DNA of 64,000 bases from Achromobacter anxifer (GTDB lineage Bacteria; Pseudomonadota; Gammaproteobacteria; Burkholderiales; Burkholderiaceae_B): positions 124,001 through 188,000 of the forward strand of contig NZ_CAHLAR010000005.1 in assembly GCF_903652925.1 (NCBI RefSeq), in the 5' to 3' direction. Under the pieces are notes generated by a model. It did not search any database and had not been told where the DNA came from. It saw only the letters and a list, made by a program, of their open reading frames with translations. Position 1 is the stretch's first letter. Each line of letters opens with the position of its first letter. Below are positions 56,376 through 63,878 of this stretch, one piece after another. The position numbers and the translations under genes were made by a program.

Positions 56376-57506
56376 ATGCACGTCACGAAAAAAATCGCTG
56401 GGCTATTGGTTGCCCTGCCAGTCAGCGCATCCATTGCCGCAACCTACTATTCAGTTGTCCCGTTGCCAGGTCGGGAGACCAGCATTGCGCCCAAGCCCGA
56501 AGTGGTGCTAACGCTGGATAGCTTCGCACTGCCCACGGGAGTTGAGGACGAAGCCTACCAGGGCTTTGACTTCAATCAAGTTCTAAGCGTCACCGGTGAC
56601 GCGGCCTACCAGAAGTCCGATGTCATCTGGTCCATGGCCTCAGTGCTGCCGAACGGCCTTGTGTTCAACAACGGTGCGTTGACTGGCACACCCACAACAC
56701 CGACCACTGGTGACGGGGCTGAAATTCAAGTCACCGCTGCCTACAAGGACAAGCAGGTCGGCCAAACATACAAGCTTGCCGTTGAAAAGGGCTCCTGCAA
56801 ACCTGGCCAAGTCGAATATCGAAGCGGTGGCTTTGGCCGTTTCACGATGCCCAAGTATTGCACCATGCTGGAGATTAAGGCCTGGGGCGCTGCCGGCGGC
56901 AAAGCTGTCCATCCCACCACAGGACAAGTGGCATTCGGCGGTGGAGGTGGCGCCGTGCGAGCACTATTCAGGATTCAGCCTGGCACCGCTCTGACGGCTG
57001 CTACTCCTGTCGGTAAGGTTACTTCCTATGGATCATTCGCCGGAGGCAACGGAATCAATACGGGCCAGCTGAACAACTACGGTGGCGCGGCGGCTGCGGT
57101 GTACCAAGGCTCGACGTTGCTCGTCGTCGCGGGAGGCGGGGGCGGAGGTTCGTTCACGGCTGACACTGGGCAGCCCCTCCCAGGTGTTGGTGGAGGCAGC
57201 TTGGCTGCTCCGCGAAGCGCATCGGGCGTCGGCGGGCACGGTGCTACTGTCAACGGTGCTTATTTGGGGGCCGGAGGAGGCGGCTACCCGAACGGTGGCG
57301 GCCGCAGCACCGGGACTGCACCAGCCCAAGGTGGAGCGTCGTCCTATGTCTCTACTACGGGCCTCATCCTTTACTCCGAGTCTCCGGGAGAAGGCACGGC
57401 AGCAGGCAATGTTAACGACCCGGATAACGGCGGTGCGGGGATTGCAGAAGGCGGGATCGGATACGTCGGCACCATGGGCGGAATCGTGCTTAAGTGGTCC
57501 GAATAG
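56376..57506 (+). CDS. Exported protein with Ig-like N-terminal and glycine-rich C-terminal domain
   Basis: 376 aa from ATG 56376 (ribosome site GAAGGGTCTCAC). Signal peptide IAGLLVALPVSASIAA, then YYSVVPLPGRE and a He_PIG-like domain (SVLPNGLVFNNGALTGTP), then a glycine-rich domain from about residue 155 (FGGGGGAVRALF, VVAGGGGGGSF, YLGAGGGGYPNGGG). Such glycine-rich modules occur in phage tail fibres and surface adhesins. The N-terminal part matches the RCC1 protein at 52433 in order and motif; the two flank umuDC. C-terminal modules differ, suggesting swapped binding domains. Confidence 0.8.
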   Translation: MHVTKKIAGLLVALPVSASIAATYYSVVPLPGRETSIAPKPEVVLTLDSFALPTGVEDEAYQGFDFNQVLSVTGDAAYQKSDVIWSMASVLPNGLVFNNGALTGTPTTPTTGDGAEIQVTAAYKDKQVGQTYKLAVEKGSCKPGQVEYRSGGFGRFTMPKYCTMLEIKAWGAAGGKAVHPTTGQVAFGGGGGAVRALFRIQPGTALTAATPVGKVTSYGSFAGGNGINTGQLNNYGGAAAAVYQGSTLLVVAGGGGGGSFTADTGQPLPGVGGGSLAAPRSASGVGGHGATVNGAYLGAGGGGYPNGGGRSTGTAPAQGGASSYVSTTGLILYSESPGEGTAAGNVNDPDNGGAGIAEGGIGYVGTMGGIVLKWSE

Positions 57507-57532
57507 CTCCCGCAGCAAGCTGTTGGACCATA

Positions 57533-57560
57533 CCCTCTCATAGCCTACCGCTCATGAGGG
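57533..57560 (+). terminator. Stem-loop after exported glycine-rich gene
   Basis: CCCTC(T)CAT / ATGAGGG with a bulge and no strong T-tract. Confidence 0.4.
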
Positions 57561-57623
57561 GGTTACGCGCTCAGGATAGACATGGTTGTCCACAGCACAC
57601 CGCCAAACAGATGCGAATGCGGG

Positions 57624-57629
57624 CTATAC
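57624..57629 (+). promoter_or_regulatory. CTATAC promoter/leader
   Basis: CTATACATTGCGCTGCCGGG, 60 bases before ATG 57689; ribosome site GAAAGGATATCA. Confidence 0.5.
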
Positions 57630-57688
57630 ATTGCGCTGCCGGGACAGCTTTCGACTGATTCCTGGTAAGCCGTGAAGAAAGGATATCA

Positions 57689-58537
57689 ATGCTTGGCGCA
57701 ATCATGGGAGACATCTGTGGGTCACCCTGGGAAGGCGGCTACTGTCGCGACTCCGAGTTCATAATGTTCCATCCCTCCGCCCAGATCACTGACGACTCGG
57801 TATGCACGGTTGCCATCGCCGACGCCCTGTTGCATGGCCTGCCGATCGCCGACACCCTGCGCGAGTGGTGCCGGCGATACCCCGGCATGGGCTACGGATC
57901 AATGTTCAATTCCTGGGTCTACCGGCCCAGCATGGGCCCCTATGAGAGCTGGGGCAACGGCGGTGCGATGCGCTGCTCCTCGTGCGCCTGGCTCGCGCCC
58001 TCACTGGCAGAAGCGCAACGCCTGGCGGCCCTGACCGCGGCGGTAACACACAATCATCCTGAAGGCATCCGAGGCGCGCGCGCAATCGCCACCGCCATCT
58101 GGCTCGCGCGCCAAGGGATGGCGCCAGGCACCATTCAGCAAGCGATCGCTGCGGAGGGCTACCAGCTTGGGCGTTCAATGCAGGACTGGGTCGACCTGAG
58201 CCCCGGCGGCACCGACGCCGCCGAAACCGTGCCCATCGCCATCGACTGCGCCCTGGCCGCCAGCTCGCTCGATGACGCCATTCGCCGCGCGGTGTACATC
58301 GGTGGCGATACGGATACAACGGCATCGATGGCGGCTGCAATCGCCGAAGCTCGATTTGGCCTCTTCGAGTCGTACGCCCGGGACACCCTGGCCCGGGTGC
58401 CTAGCGAGATGCGAGCCATCGTCCGGGCGGTGTACGAGCGCGCCGGCGTGCCCATGGCCATTCCAGATCCCATGCCCGCTGATGCGCCGCCGGCGCCAAG
58501 CCTTTGGCAAAAACTGCTGGCTAGCTTTCGCAGCTGA
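57689..58537 (+). CDS. ADP-ribosylglycohydrolase
   Basis: 282-aa DraG/ARH-family hydrolase that removes ADP-ribose. Metal-binding motifs appear in order: AIMGDICGSPWE, ITDDSV, GNGGAMRC, THNHPEGIRGA, and YIGGDTDTTASMAA. Both metal-ligand clusters (TDD and GGDTDT) are intact. Ribosome site GAAAGGATATCA. With the two ART-PolyVal-like genes at 48963 and 49635 it could form a reversible ADP-ribosylation set, though it lies 8 kb away. Confidence 0.92.
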   Translation: MLGAIMGDICGSPWEGGYCRDSEFIMFHPSAQITDDSVCTVAIADALLHGLPIADTLREWCRRYPGMGYGSMFNSWVYRPSMGPYESWGNGGAMRCSSCAWLAPSLAEAQRLAALTAAVTHNHPEGIRGARAIATAIWLARQGMAPGTIQQAIAAEGYQLGRSMQDWVDLSPGGTDAAETVPIAIDCALAASSLDDAIRRAVYIGGDTDTTASMAAAIAEARFGLFESYARDTLARVPSEMRAIVRAVYERAGVPMAIPDPMPADAPPAPSLWQKLLASFRS

Positions 58538-58548
58538 TCCCTGGCGAG

Positions 58549-58554
58549 CTATAC
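58549..58554 (+). promoter_or_regulatory. CTATAC promoter/leader
   Basis: CTATACGAGGGGAGGCCATC; ribosome site GAAAGGAGTCCCC before ATG 58589. Confidence 0.6.
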
Positions 58555-58588
58555 GAGGGGAGGCCATCACTTATGAAAGGAGTCCCCA

Positions 58589-58888
58589 ATGAAAGTTAAT
58601 GTGACCAATGCGCTGACGATCAATGCACCCGAGATCTTCGCGGATCCCGAGTTCCAAGCCTGGCTCAACAACGGCGAACGCAAGTTCACGTGGCACCAGG
58701 GCGGCACTCCCGATGAATGGTCCGACGTCGTGGTCCTGGTCGATCCGGGCCTGACTGGCGAAGGTCCTGAATCGAACATGCCTGAGCACATCTGGGACAA
58801 ACTCGTCGAAATCTGTCGGCAGCATTTCAAGCCGGCGCGTGGAGTCGCGAGCGACCACATCATGATCCGCCTGACCAACGTCGATTGA
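58589..58888 (+). CDS. Hypothetical protein
   Basis: 99 aa starting MKVNVTNALTINAPEIFADP, beta then helical, with EWSDVVVLVDPGLTGEGPES. No family recognised. The next gene follows by 29 bases without its own CTATAC box, so they are an operon. Confidence 0.7.
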   Translation: MKVNVTNALTINAPEIFADPEFQAWLNNGERKFTWHQGGTPDEWSDVVVLVDPGLTGEGPESNMPEHIWDKLVEICRQHFKPARGVASDHIMIRLTNVD

Positions 58889-58917
58889 TCCAGAAACCGA
58901 AAGAAAGGAAACACACC

Positions 58918-59268
58918 ATGTACGCAAAAAGCCAGCTCACAACTCTCCTGTCCCTGCTGATTGACCTCAACAACTCGGCGAGCAGCGAGGGTTGTGACGG
59001 TGACCTGACTGTGATCGACGCGAATGCGTTGGCTGCGGTGATGAAGGAAGCGGAGGCTCTGGCAGAACTGGACCAGGTCCTGATACTGGGCCAGCATGAG
59101 CATAAGCACGGCGATTCGCACTATGCCTTTCTCGTGCCACAGGGCACCATGCCCAGTACAGAGCAGTTTGAAGGCATGCTTGAGGAACCCTACGAGCCAG
59201 AGCACGATGAACATCTGCACCTGGTCGTCCTCGGCTCCGCGACGGTCTTCGATCCTCGCACGCCGTAA
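58918..59268 (+). CDS. Hypothetical acidic protein
   Basis: 116 aa, acidic and histidine-rich (ILGQHEHKHGDSHYAF; PYEPEHDEHLHLVVLG), which may bind metal. ATG 58918 follows GAAAGGAAACACACC. No family recognised. Confidence 0.7.
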   Translation: MYAKSQLTTLLSLLIDLNNSASSEGCDGDLTVIDANALAAVMKEAEALAELDQVLILGQHEHKHGDSHYAFLVPQGTMPSTEQFEGMLEEPYEPEHDEHLHLVVLGSATVFDPRTP

Positions 59269-59284
59269 ACCTTGAACGACTCAC

Positions 59285-59313
59285 TCGCCCTCAGCATAGC
59301 TGGGGGCGATTCT
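59285..59313 (+). terminator. Stem-loop terminator
   Basis: CGCCCTCAGC/GCTGGGGGCG stem followed by ATTCTC. Confidence 0.65.
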
Positions 59314-59334
59314 CATTGGGAGCCATGCGGGTCG

Positions 59335-59340
59335 CTATAC
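59335..59340 (+). promoter_or_regulatory. CTATAC promoter/leader
   Basis: CTATACGTGAATGGACCTGA; ribosome site GAAAGGCAACAC before ATG 59389. Confidence 0.55.
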
Positions 59341-59388
59341 GTGAATGGACCTGACTCACAGTCCAATCACACTCCAGAAAGGCAACAC

Positions 59389-59775
59389 ATGATCACGAAC
59401 ATCCACAAGAACAATCTGGGCACGATCAGCTTCAATGGCAAGTTTGCGGGTATGCGCAAAAGCCAAGAATTTGACGTTTACCCACTTCAGGCGGGAAGCG
59501 ACGGCGCCAAGGTGACCATACAGAGCGACACCCGCATCGGGATCATCTTCCTGCGCAACGGCGCTGCGGATGATGGCCGCGTCTACATGAGTGGCCCACA
59601 TGCCAGCGGCGCTTACTTTTCGCACCTGGCCACCGGGTCCTTCATAGACAAGCTCAACAGCGAAGAGCTGTTGTTGCTCAAAGCCCAGATCATGACGACT
59701 GCCAGCGGAAAAGCTGGCGACAACGGAATGGTCCTCACCGACAACAGTGAAGCTATTTCGGTGTTCGCTGCATAA
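59389..59775 (+). CDS. Hypothetical protein
   Basis: 128 aa, beta-rich then helical: GTISFNGKFAGMRKSQEF, IGIIFLRNGAADDG, LNSEELLLLKAQIMTTA. No family recognised. Own promoter and terminator. Confidence 0.7.
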   Translation: MITNIHKNNLGTISFNGKFAGMRKSQEFDVYPLQAGSDGAKVTIQSDTRIGIIFLRNGAADDGRVYMSGPHASGAYFSHLATGSFIDKLNSEELLLLKAQIMTTASGKAGDNGMVLTDNSEAISVFAA

Positions 59776-59806
59776 GCGCGAGGCCAACATAACCGAAACA
59801 CTCAAG

Positions 59807-59833
59807 CGCCCTCAGATCATCTGGGGGCGTTGG
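59807..59833 (+). terminator. Stem-loop terminator
   Basis: CGCCCTCAGAT/ATCTGGGGGCG stem, the same core as the hairpin at 59285. Confidence 0.65.
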
Positions 59834-59886
59834 TTCTTTAGGGTCTAATGACCCTGCTGGCCAGAGCAGAGCGTCAAATGTCGACG

Positions 59887-60078
59887 CTATGCGGTCGAGG
59901 CCTCGTTTGCGGCGACAGGGACGACGATCAGCTTACCGCTTGCATCGCGCACGATGCTGATCTCCGTGCCGTCGAGCATAGCTTTGGCTTCGCCATGCAT
60001 CTGAAGCTGCGCTTCAAGACGGCGGGCGCCAGCTGCGATATGTAGTTCATCGCCAGTACGGGTCACGATAATGCTCAT
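59887..60078 (-). CDS. Small hypothetical protein
   Basis: 63 aa from ATG 60078, beginning MSIIVTRTGDELHIAAGARR; the strand-rich pattern with LDGTEISIVRDASGKLIVV resembles a small AbrB-like or beta-sheet protein. No clear promoter seen. Longer in-frame extension to 60249 is less likely. Low certainty. Confidence 0.45.
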   Translation of the reverse strand: MSIIVTRTGDELHIAAGARRLEAQLQMHGEAKAMLDGTEISIVRDASGKLIVVPVAANEASTA

Positions 60079-60434
60079 AATGGGAACACGGCAGGAATGG
60101 ATCGAGGGGAAATGGCGACCTGGCGTACCAGGTCGCCCGCGCGTGCCTCGCACCAAGTTTCCCTTACGGGCGGCCTGGGAGCCTAGCCGTGTTTCCCTTG
60201 GCACGGGGAGGTCATCGGCACCATCCAACATTTCCGTCCGGAAATGCACGCCGACTCACCGTGCGATGAGCCGGCGCGCATAGCAGCTGAGGGACTGCTA
60301 TCGCTGGGAGCCTTAATTTGACCGTGCATGCATCGAATCGTCAAGCAGGACGTCCTGCGGCCGGGGCGCTATACCGGGAAGAGGGCATCCTATGTGTGAC
60401 CATCCGGTTACCACCAACTACGTAAGGCACCACC
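60079..60434. other. Mostly non-coding stretch
   Basis: 356 bases without a convincing gene. It contains a CAGGACGTCCTG palindrome near 60345-60356 and the CTATAC box at 60369 that drives the gene at 60435. Confidence 0.5.
60369..60374 (+). promoter_or_regulatory. CTATAC promoter/leader
   Basis: CTATACCGGGAAGAGGGCAT, 61 bases before ATG 60435; no strong ribosome site (AAGGCACCACC). Confidence 0.5.
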
Positions 60435-60773
60435 ATGAACTACCAACGCGTCATCCCCCGCGATCTCTTCAACGAAGCGAATCTGCTGAAATGCTACGGC
60501 CAGATCTATGTCAACTTGGAGACTGCCGGCGTGGTGGGCGTAGAGCTCATCCATGATGGCCAGGCCTTCGACGTTCAACGCGATCCAGGCTCCGGTGATC
60601 TGCATCTGGCCAATGTGACGTTGATGGTCCGCGGCCGCGCCTGCCGGCTCTATCGAACCTTGAACAGCCGACAACCCTGGCCCCTGGTGCTCACCACCGA
60701 GGACGAGGACGAAATCTACGTGTTTGACGACACGGGCGCCTTCTCCCAGGAAATGATGCAATTTCTGGGCTGA
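60435..60773 (+). CDS. Hypothetical protein
   Basis: 112 aa, beta-rich, starting MNYQRVIPRDLFNEANLLK and ending in an acidic segment (TTEDEDEIYVFDDTGAFS). No family recognised. Confidence 0.7.
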   Translation: MNYQRVIPRDLFNEANLLKCYGQIYVNLETAGVVGVELIHDGQAFDVQRDPGSGDLHLANVTLMVRGRACRLYRTLNSRQPWPLVLTTEDEDEIYVFDDTGAFSQEMMQFLG

Positions 60774-60791
60774 TCGAGGTAACGGTTAGTC

Positions 60792-60797
60792 CTATAC
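60792..60797 (+). promoter_or_regulatory. CTATAC promoter/leader
   Basis: CTATACCTAAAAGGACCACC, then GAAAGGACACACC before GTG 60832. Confidence 0.6.
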
Positions 60798-60831
60798 CTA
60801 AAAGGACCACCACTCGTTGAAAGGACACACC

Positions 60832-61107
60832 GTGCACTCTGAAACCACCTGGACCTGCCGCGACGGCCGCGTGCTGGCCATCGTCGACATGACGACGCAG
60901 CATCTCCAAAACACCGTGCGCATGTTGCGCCGCAAAGGGTTTGTCACCCCCGATGAGATGCTCTACGCGGCCCATATACCATCCAGCATGGGTGATTATG
61001 CACAACTGGCAGCTGAGCAGGCCATCGCAGATATGAAGGTGATCGGAAGCCTCGAACCCATGGAGGCGGAGCTGGCGCGACGCGGCGTCACATCAGTGGC
61101 CCACTGA
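60832..61107 (+). CDS. Small hypothetical protein (GTG start)
   Basis: 91 aa. GTG 60832 is chosen since GAAAGGACACACC sits directly upstream; an in-frame TTG at 60817 would place that site inside the gene. Helical; contains MTTQHLQNTVRMLRRKGFV. No family recognised. Confidence 0.7.
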   Translation: MHSETTWTCRDGRVLAIVDMTTQHLQNTVRMLRRKGFVTPDEMLYAAHIPSSMGDYAQLAAEQAIADMKVIGSLEPMEAELARRGVTSVAH

Positions 61108-61130
61108 ACCGAAGGGATCACCAAACTCTA

Positions 61131-61155
61131 CAGCCGCCTTCGGGCGGCTTTCTTT
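61131..61155 (+). terminator. Intrinsic terminator
   Basis: AGCCGCC/GGCGGCT stem followed by TTCTTTT. Confidence 0.85.
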
Positions 61156-61179
61156 TACCTGGTTGGGTTTGAGCAGCAC

Positions 61180-61206
61180 ATGAAAAAGCCGCCCGAAGGC
61201 GGCTCG
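61180..61206 (-). terminator. Intrinsic terminator, minus strand
   Basis: Nearly the same stem as at 61131 in the opposite direction (GAGCCGCC/GGCGGCTTTTT on the minus strand), serving the gene ending at 61224. Confidence 0.85.
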
Positions 61207-61223
61207 ACGTAGCGGTTTGGGCT

Positions 61224-61547
61224 TCAGTCTTCGTTGCCTTCCGCTTCGAGATAGTTCTCATGTGCTTGGCGATACGCATCTTCAAAGATCCGCACTTGCT
61301 CGCCGTCATAGCCCGCCATATCCAGCACCTGACGCACGGGGACGTGATAGCGGAAAGCCAACTCTCCAGCAGTCATGGCGTCCATGATCCCGCTGGCTGC
61401 CTGCACGCCTTGCGAATAGCTATGTCCCAAGATGAACCCGATTTTGTAGTCATCATGGAAAGTCGACATTTCGTAAGGATCTTCCGGTGCGACCTTCGTA
61501 ATCAGACCGACCTTGTAACCAGCATCGAATAAAGCCTTGTTCGTCAT
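61224..61547 (-). CDS. Hypothetical protein
   Basis: 107 aa, helical, acidic tail; contains YKIGFILGHSYSQGVQAASG and MTAGELAFRYHVPVRQVLDM. Start and the previous stop share one base (TAATG), so it is translationally coupled to the Sel1-like protein. No family recognised. Confidence 0.75.
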   Translation of the reverse strand: MTNKALFDAGYKVGLITKVAPEDPYEMSTFHDDYKIGFILGHSYSQGVQAASGIMDAMTAGELAFRYHVPVRQVLDMAGYDGEQVRIFEDAYRQAHENYLEAEGNED

Positions 61548-62590
61548 TACAGTACCTCAGAACGGTTGAACTGCTTCGTCACGCGGTTGTAGCCGGCGCG
61601 CTCAGCTTGAAGGAAATAGGCAGCGGCGAGCATGAAGTTCGGCTCAACCACGCCCGTGTAAACGCTAGGCTCATCTTCAGGGCGCGGCGGTGTCAGGAAC
61701 CACGACACGATAAGCGACGACGGTCCGTGGCCCATATTGGCCGCACTGACATAGAGCTCATACGCTTTCTTGCGATCAATGGCACCGCCCAAGCCGTGCA
61801 TCCACAGCTTGGCCCCCAGGGAATAGAGCTCGGCGTAGGACACCGGCTCCAGGAAGTCCAGCTCACCCCGATCCACCTTGGCCAACACCGCAGACACCAG
61901 CGAGCGGGCTCGGTGGTAGTTCTCACCTCCGCCCCAGCCGTGGTGCAAGGCCTTTGCCAGCGACGCCATCGCGTACTCGCAGCCGGCGGCCACCAGGGCC
62001 TCAAGAATACGAAAGCCGATCGGCGGCTCGGCGCCTTCCTTCTTGTTGATCAGCCGGATGGCCAGCGGGGCAGCGAACGTTTCGACAAGCTCCAGATTCA
62101 CGCCGCGGCAGCTGCGGAACGACCCGGTGATGAAATCGACCTCCTCCGGCACTGGTGTACGACCCGAAGCCTCCAACTCCATCAACAAGAAAAGGCAACG
62201 CTTCGGCCGGCCTTCAGCACGCTGCTTTTCGACCAGGACAATGTCAGTGGTGTTCTCTTGCGGATGTCGTGCAGACGGGCGCCAGGCATCGATGACCTTG
62301 GGGCCATCCACAACGAGCCCCAGGCGAGCGCAGAATTCTTCCAGGCGTTGCGCTTGGTAGGCCCGGCGCTTTGCCAGCGTTTCCGGATTGCAGTCTTCGT
62401 CCAGGGCGGACAACTTTGCCTCGGGGAAGCACGCCTCTTTGAATGCGGCCAGATTATCGTGACCGAGGACAAACGCGGTCGCGTCCTTGAGATGGAACTC
62501 AGGCGGGAGAGGGGAGATGTCGGGCAAGAACCGCGGCAAGCGAGAAGCTGTGCGGTCGGCCATTTTGGTGTTTTTGTAAACGATCTTCAT
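61547..62590 (-). CDS. Sel1-like repeat protein
   Basis: 347 aa. The C-terminal half has helical repeats of Sel1/TPR type: YAMASLAKALHHGWGGG, LGAKLWMHGLGGAIDRKKAY, ELYVSAANMGHGPSSL and FLQAERAGYN. Such repeats mediate protein contacts. The N-terminal 180 residues (TDIVLVEKQRAEGRPKRCLF) are not recognised. First gene of a two-gene minus operon. Confidence 0.8.
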   Translation of the reverse strand: MKIVYKNTKMADRTASRLPRFLPDISPLPPEFHLKDATAFVLGHDNLAAFKEACFPEAKLSALDEDCNPETLAKRRAYQAQRLEEFCARLGLVVDGPKVIDAWRPSARHPQENTTDIVLVEKQRAEGRPKRCLFLLMELEASGRTPVPEEVDFITGSFRSCRGVNLELVETFAAPLAIRLINKKEGAEPPIGFRILEALVAAGCEYAMASLAKALHHGWGGGENYHRARSLVSAVLAKVDRGELDFLEPVSYAELYSLGAKLWMHGLGGAIDRKKAYELYVSAANMGHGPSSLIVSWFLTPPRPEDEPSVYTGVVEPNFMLAAAYFLQAERAGYNRVTKQFNRSEVL

Positions 62591-62753
62591 CGTGTATCCA
62601 TCAAATTATCGGTTGAACAAAAGCCCCCCAGCGTGACTTCAGGCTAGGGTGACGATCGCGTTGCCGATAGGCCGATGGACGCAGGACTCGGACGAAACGT
62701 TACACGAATGTCCATCGCAAGGTCAAGAGTCGAGCCTGAGTAGGGTAGGCCGC

Positions 62754-62924
62754 TCACGCTATACGCACAGGTGAACCAACTGCCGTACCGTCCAGGTGCG
62801 GATTTTCTTTGCCCATTCCATCAGGACACAGACGGATCTGGCCGACAAATGGGGCCGCGCCTTGTGGTTGATCGCAGATCGGCGTAGCGTAGAGTCCACG
62901 GTGCTCGAACAAGAGCGGCCGCAT
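62754..62924 (-). CDS. Possible small protein
   Basis: 56 aa from ATG 62924, MRPLLFEHRGLYATPICD then QPQGAAPFVGQIRLCPDG. Composition looks coding, and the frame stays open upstream toward the palindrome, so it could be the remnant of a longer gene. No clear promoter. Low certainty. Confidence 0.3.
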   Translation of the reverse strand: MRPLLFEHRGLYATPICDQPQGAAPFVGQIRLCPDGMGKENPHLDGTAVGSPVRIA

Positions 62925-63003
62925 CACCTCAGCGGCCTCCAGTGCCGCTGCAACCTCCAAACCGTGAACTGAACCAGCCGCAACCCCCCATGTCCACGCA
63001 CCC

Positions 63004-63031
63004 TTACCTGATAATTGTTATTATCAGGTAA
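63004..63031. repeat. Perfect 12-bp inverted repeat
   Basis: TTACCTGATAAT and ATTATCAGGTAA around TGTT, just past the KfrA stop. AT-rich and without a T-tract; could be a protein-binding site or a weak terminator. Confidence 0.6.
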
Positions 63032-63064
63032 GGATTATTGGGGGTTTTCTGGGGTACCTGGCAT

Positions 63065-63745
63065 TTAAGTCTCACTTTTGGGCCCGTCTCCATGCGCCTG
63101 AGGCTGGTCGTCCATCGATTGCGAGGCCGCCGGCGCCCGCAGCACGGCGGTCAGCTCCCGCACCTGGCCCAGCGCTGCGTCCCGCTCGCCGGTCAGCTTG
63201 GCCGCCAGTTCGCCGCTCTCTTGGGCAGCTTCGCGCGCGGCGGCCAACTCAGCACGTGCCGCAACCAGGTCGCGCTCCAGATCGGCCGCGCGAGCCGCCT
63301 GAACCTTTGCCTCGGTCAAAGCCTGCTGAGCGGCGCTCAACTGCGCCTCAAAGGCGCTGAGCCGTTCCTGCTGGTCCGACTCAACACGCTCGAGTCGAGC
63401 GACTTCCTGGGTGGCCTCATCGATTTCCGCGCGCGCCTGTGCGAGCTGTTCCTCTGTCTGGGCGCGAATCGCGTCGACATCCCGCTGAGCTTGCCGGTGA
63501 GCATTCGCCCATAACTCTTGCACGAATCCCAATCCGCGATCAACGATTTCTGCTGGCGCCGGCGGCGCGGAGGCGGCATCTCGGGCTCGTCGTTGCTTCC
63601 AGGCGTCGAAACCACGCTTCACAGTGCTGAATGAGCCACCTCCGATGCGTTCCTGGATCAGAATGATTGACGGCTCCTTGCCTTCAGTCAGTATGGCCGT
63701 GATGGCGGCGTCGATGGCCTCCGGTGTAGCGATCGGTCTGCTCAT
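63065..63745 (-). CDS. kfrA: KfrA-family plasmid DNA-binding coiled-coil protein
   Basis: 226 aa. KfrA proteins bind DNA with an N-terminal domain, form long coiled coils and aid plasmid maintenance while repressing themselves. N-terminal domain PEAIDAAITAILTEG, PSIILIQERIGGGSFSTVKR (helix-turn-helix) at 10-60; coiled coil with Ala/Glu/Gln heptads at about 75-205. ATG 63745 is chosen because GGGAG lies 8 bases upstream; GTG 63751 is too close. Palindromic operators sit just upstream. Confidence 0.9.
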   Translation of the reverse strand: MSRPIATPEAIDAAITAILTEGKEPSIILIQERIGGGSFSTVKRGFDAWKQRRARDAASAPPAPAEIVDRGLGFVQELWANAHRQAQRDVDAIRAQTEEQLAQARAEIDEATQEVARLERVESDQQERLSAFEAQLSAAQQALTEAKVQAARAADLERDLVAARAELAAAREAAQESGELAAKLTGERDAALGQVRELTAVLRAPAASQSMDDQPQAHGDGPKSET

Positions 63746-63777
63746 AGTCACGCTCCCTCGAATTATCCTAAGTTATT

Positions 63778-63817
63778 CGATAATGATAATTATCGTAATT
63801 ACCGTAATTACGGTAAT
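63778..63817. promoter_or_regulatory. AT-rich palindromic operators upstream of kfrA
   Basis: CGATAAT-N4-ATTATCG at 63778-63795 and a perfect 20-bp palindrome ATTACCGTAATTACGGTAAT at 63798-63817, abutting in a run of GTAAT motifs. They lie 33-72 bases before the kfrA ATG and are the likely KfrA autoregulatory sites. Confidence 0.75.
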
Positions 63818-63843
63818 GATACGCGCATCGCCGGCATAGAAAA

Positions 63844-63862
63844 AGCCCGCACTAAGCGGGCT
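63844..63862 (-). terminator. Intrinsic terminator, minus strand
   Basis: AGCCCGC/GCGGGCT stem; the minus strand continues with TTTTT, ending the partial gene at the right edge. Confidence 0.85.
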
Positions 63863-63878
63863 CTGGGAGGGGTGAATA

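Larger units (their letters stand above)
62591..63064. other. Mostly non-coding region between Sel1-like gene and KfrA
   Basis: 474 bases. It holds an orphan CTATAC box (62759-62764, CTATACGCACAGGTGAAC) without a plus-strand gene, a weak 56-codon minus frame (62754-62924), and the palindrome at 63004-63031. No iterons were noticed. Confidence 0.5.
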
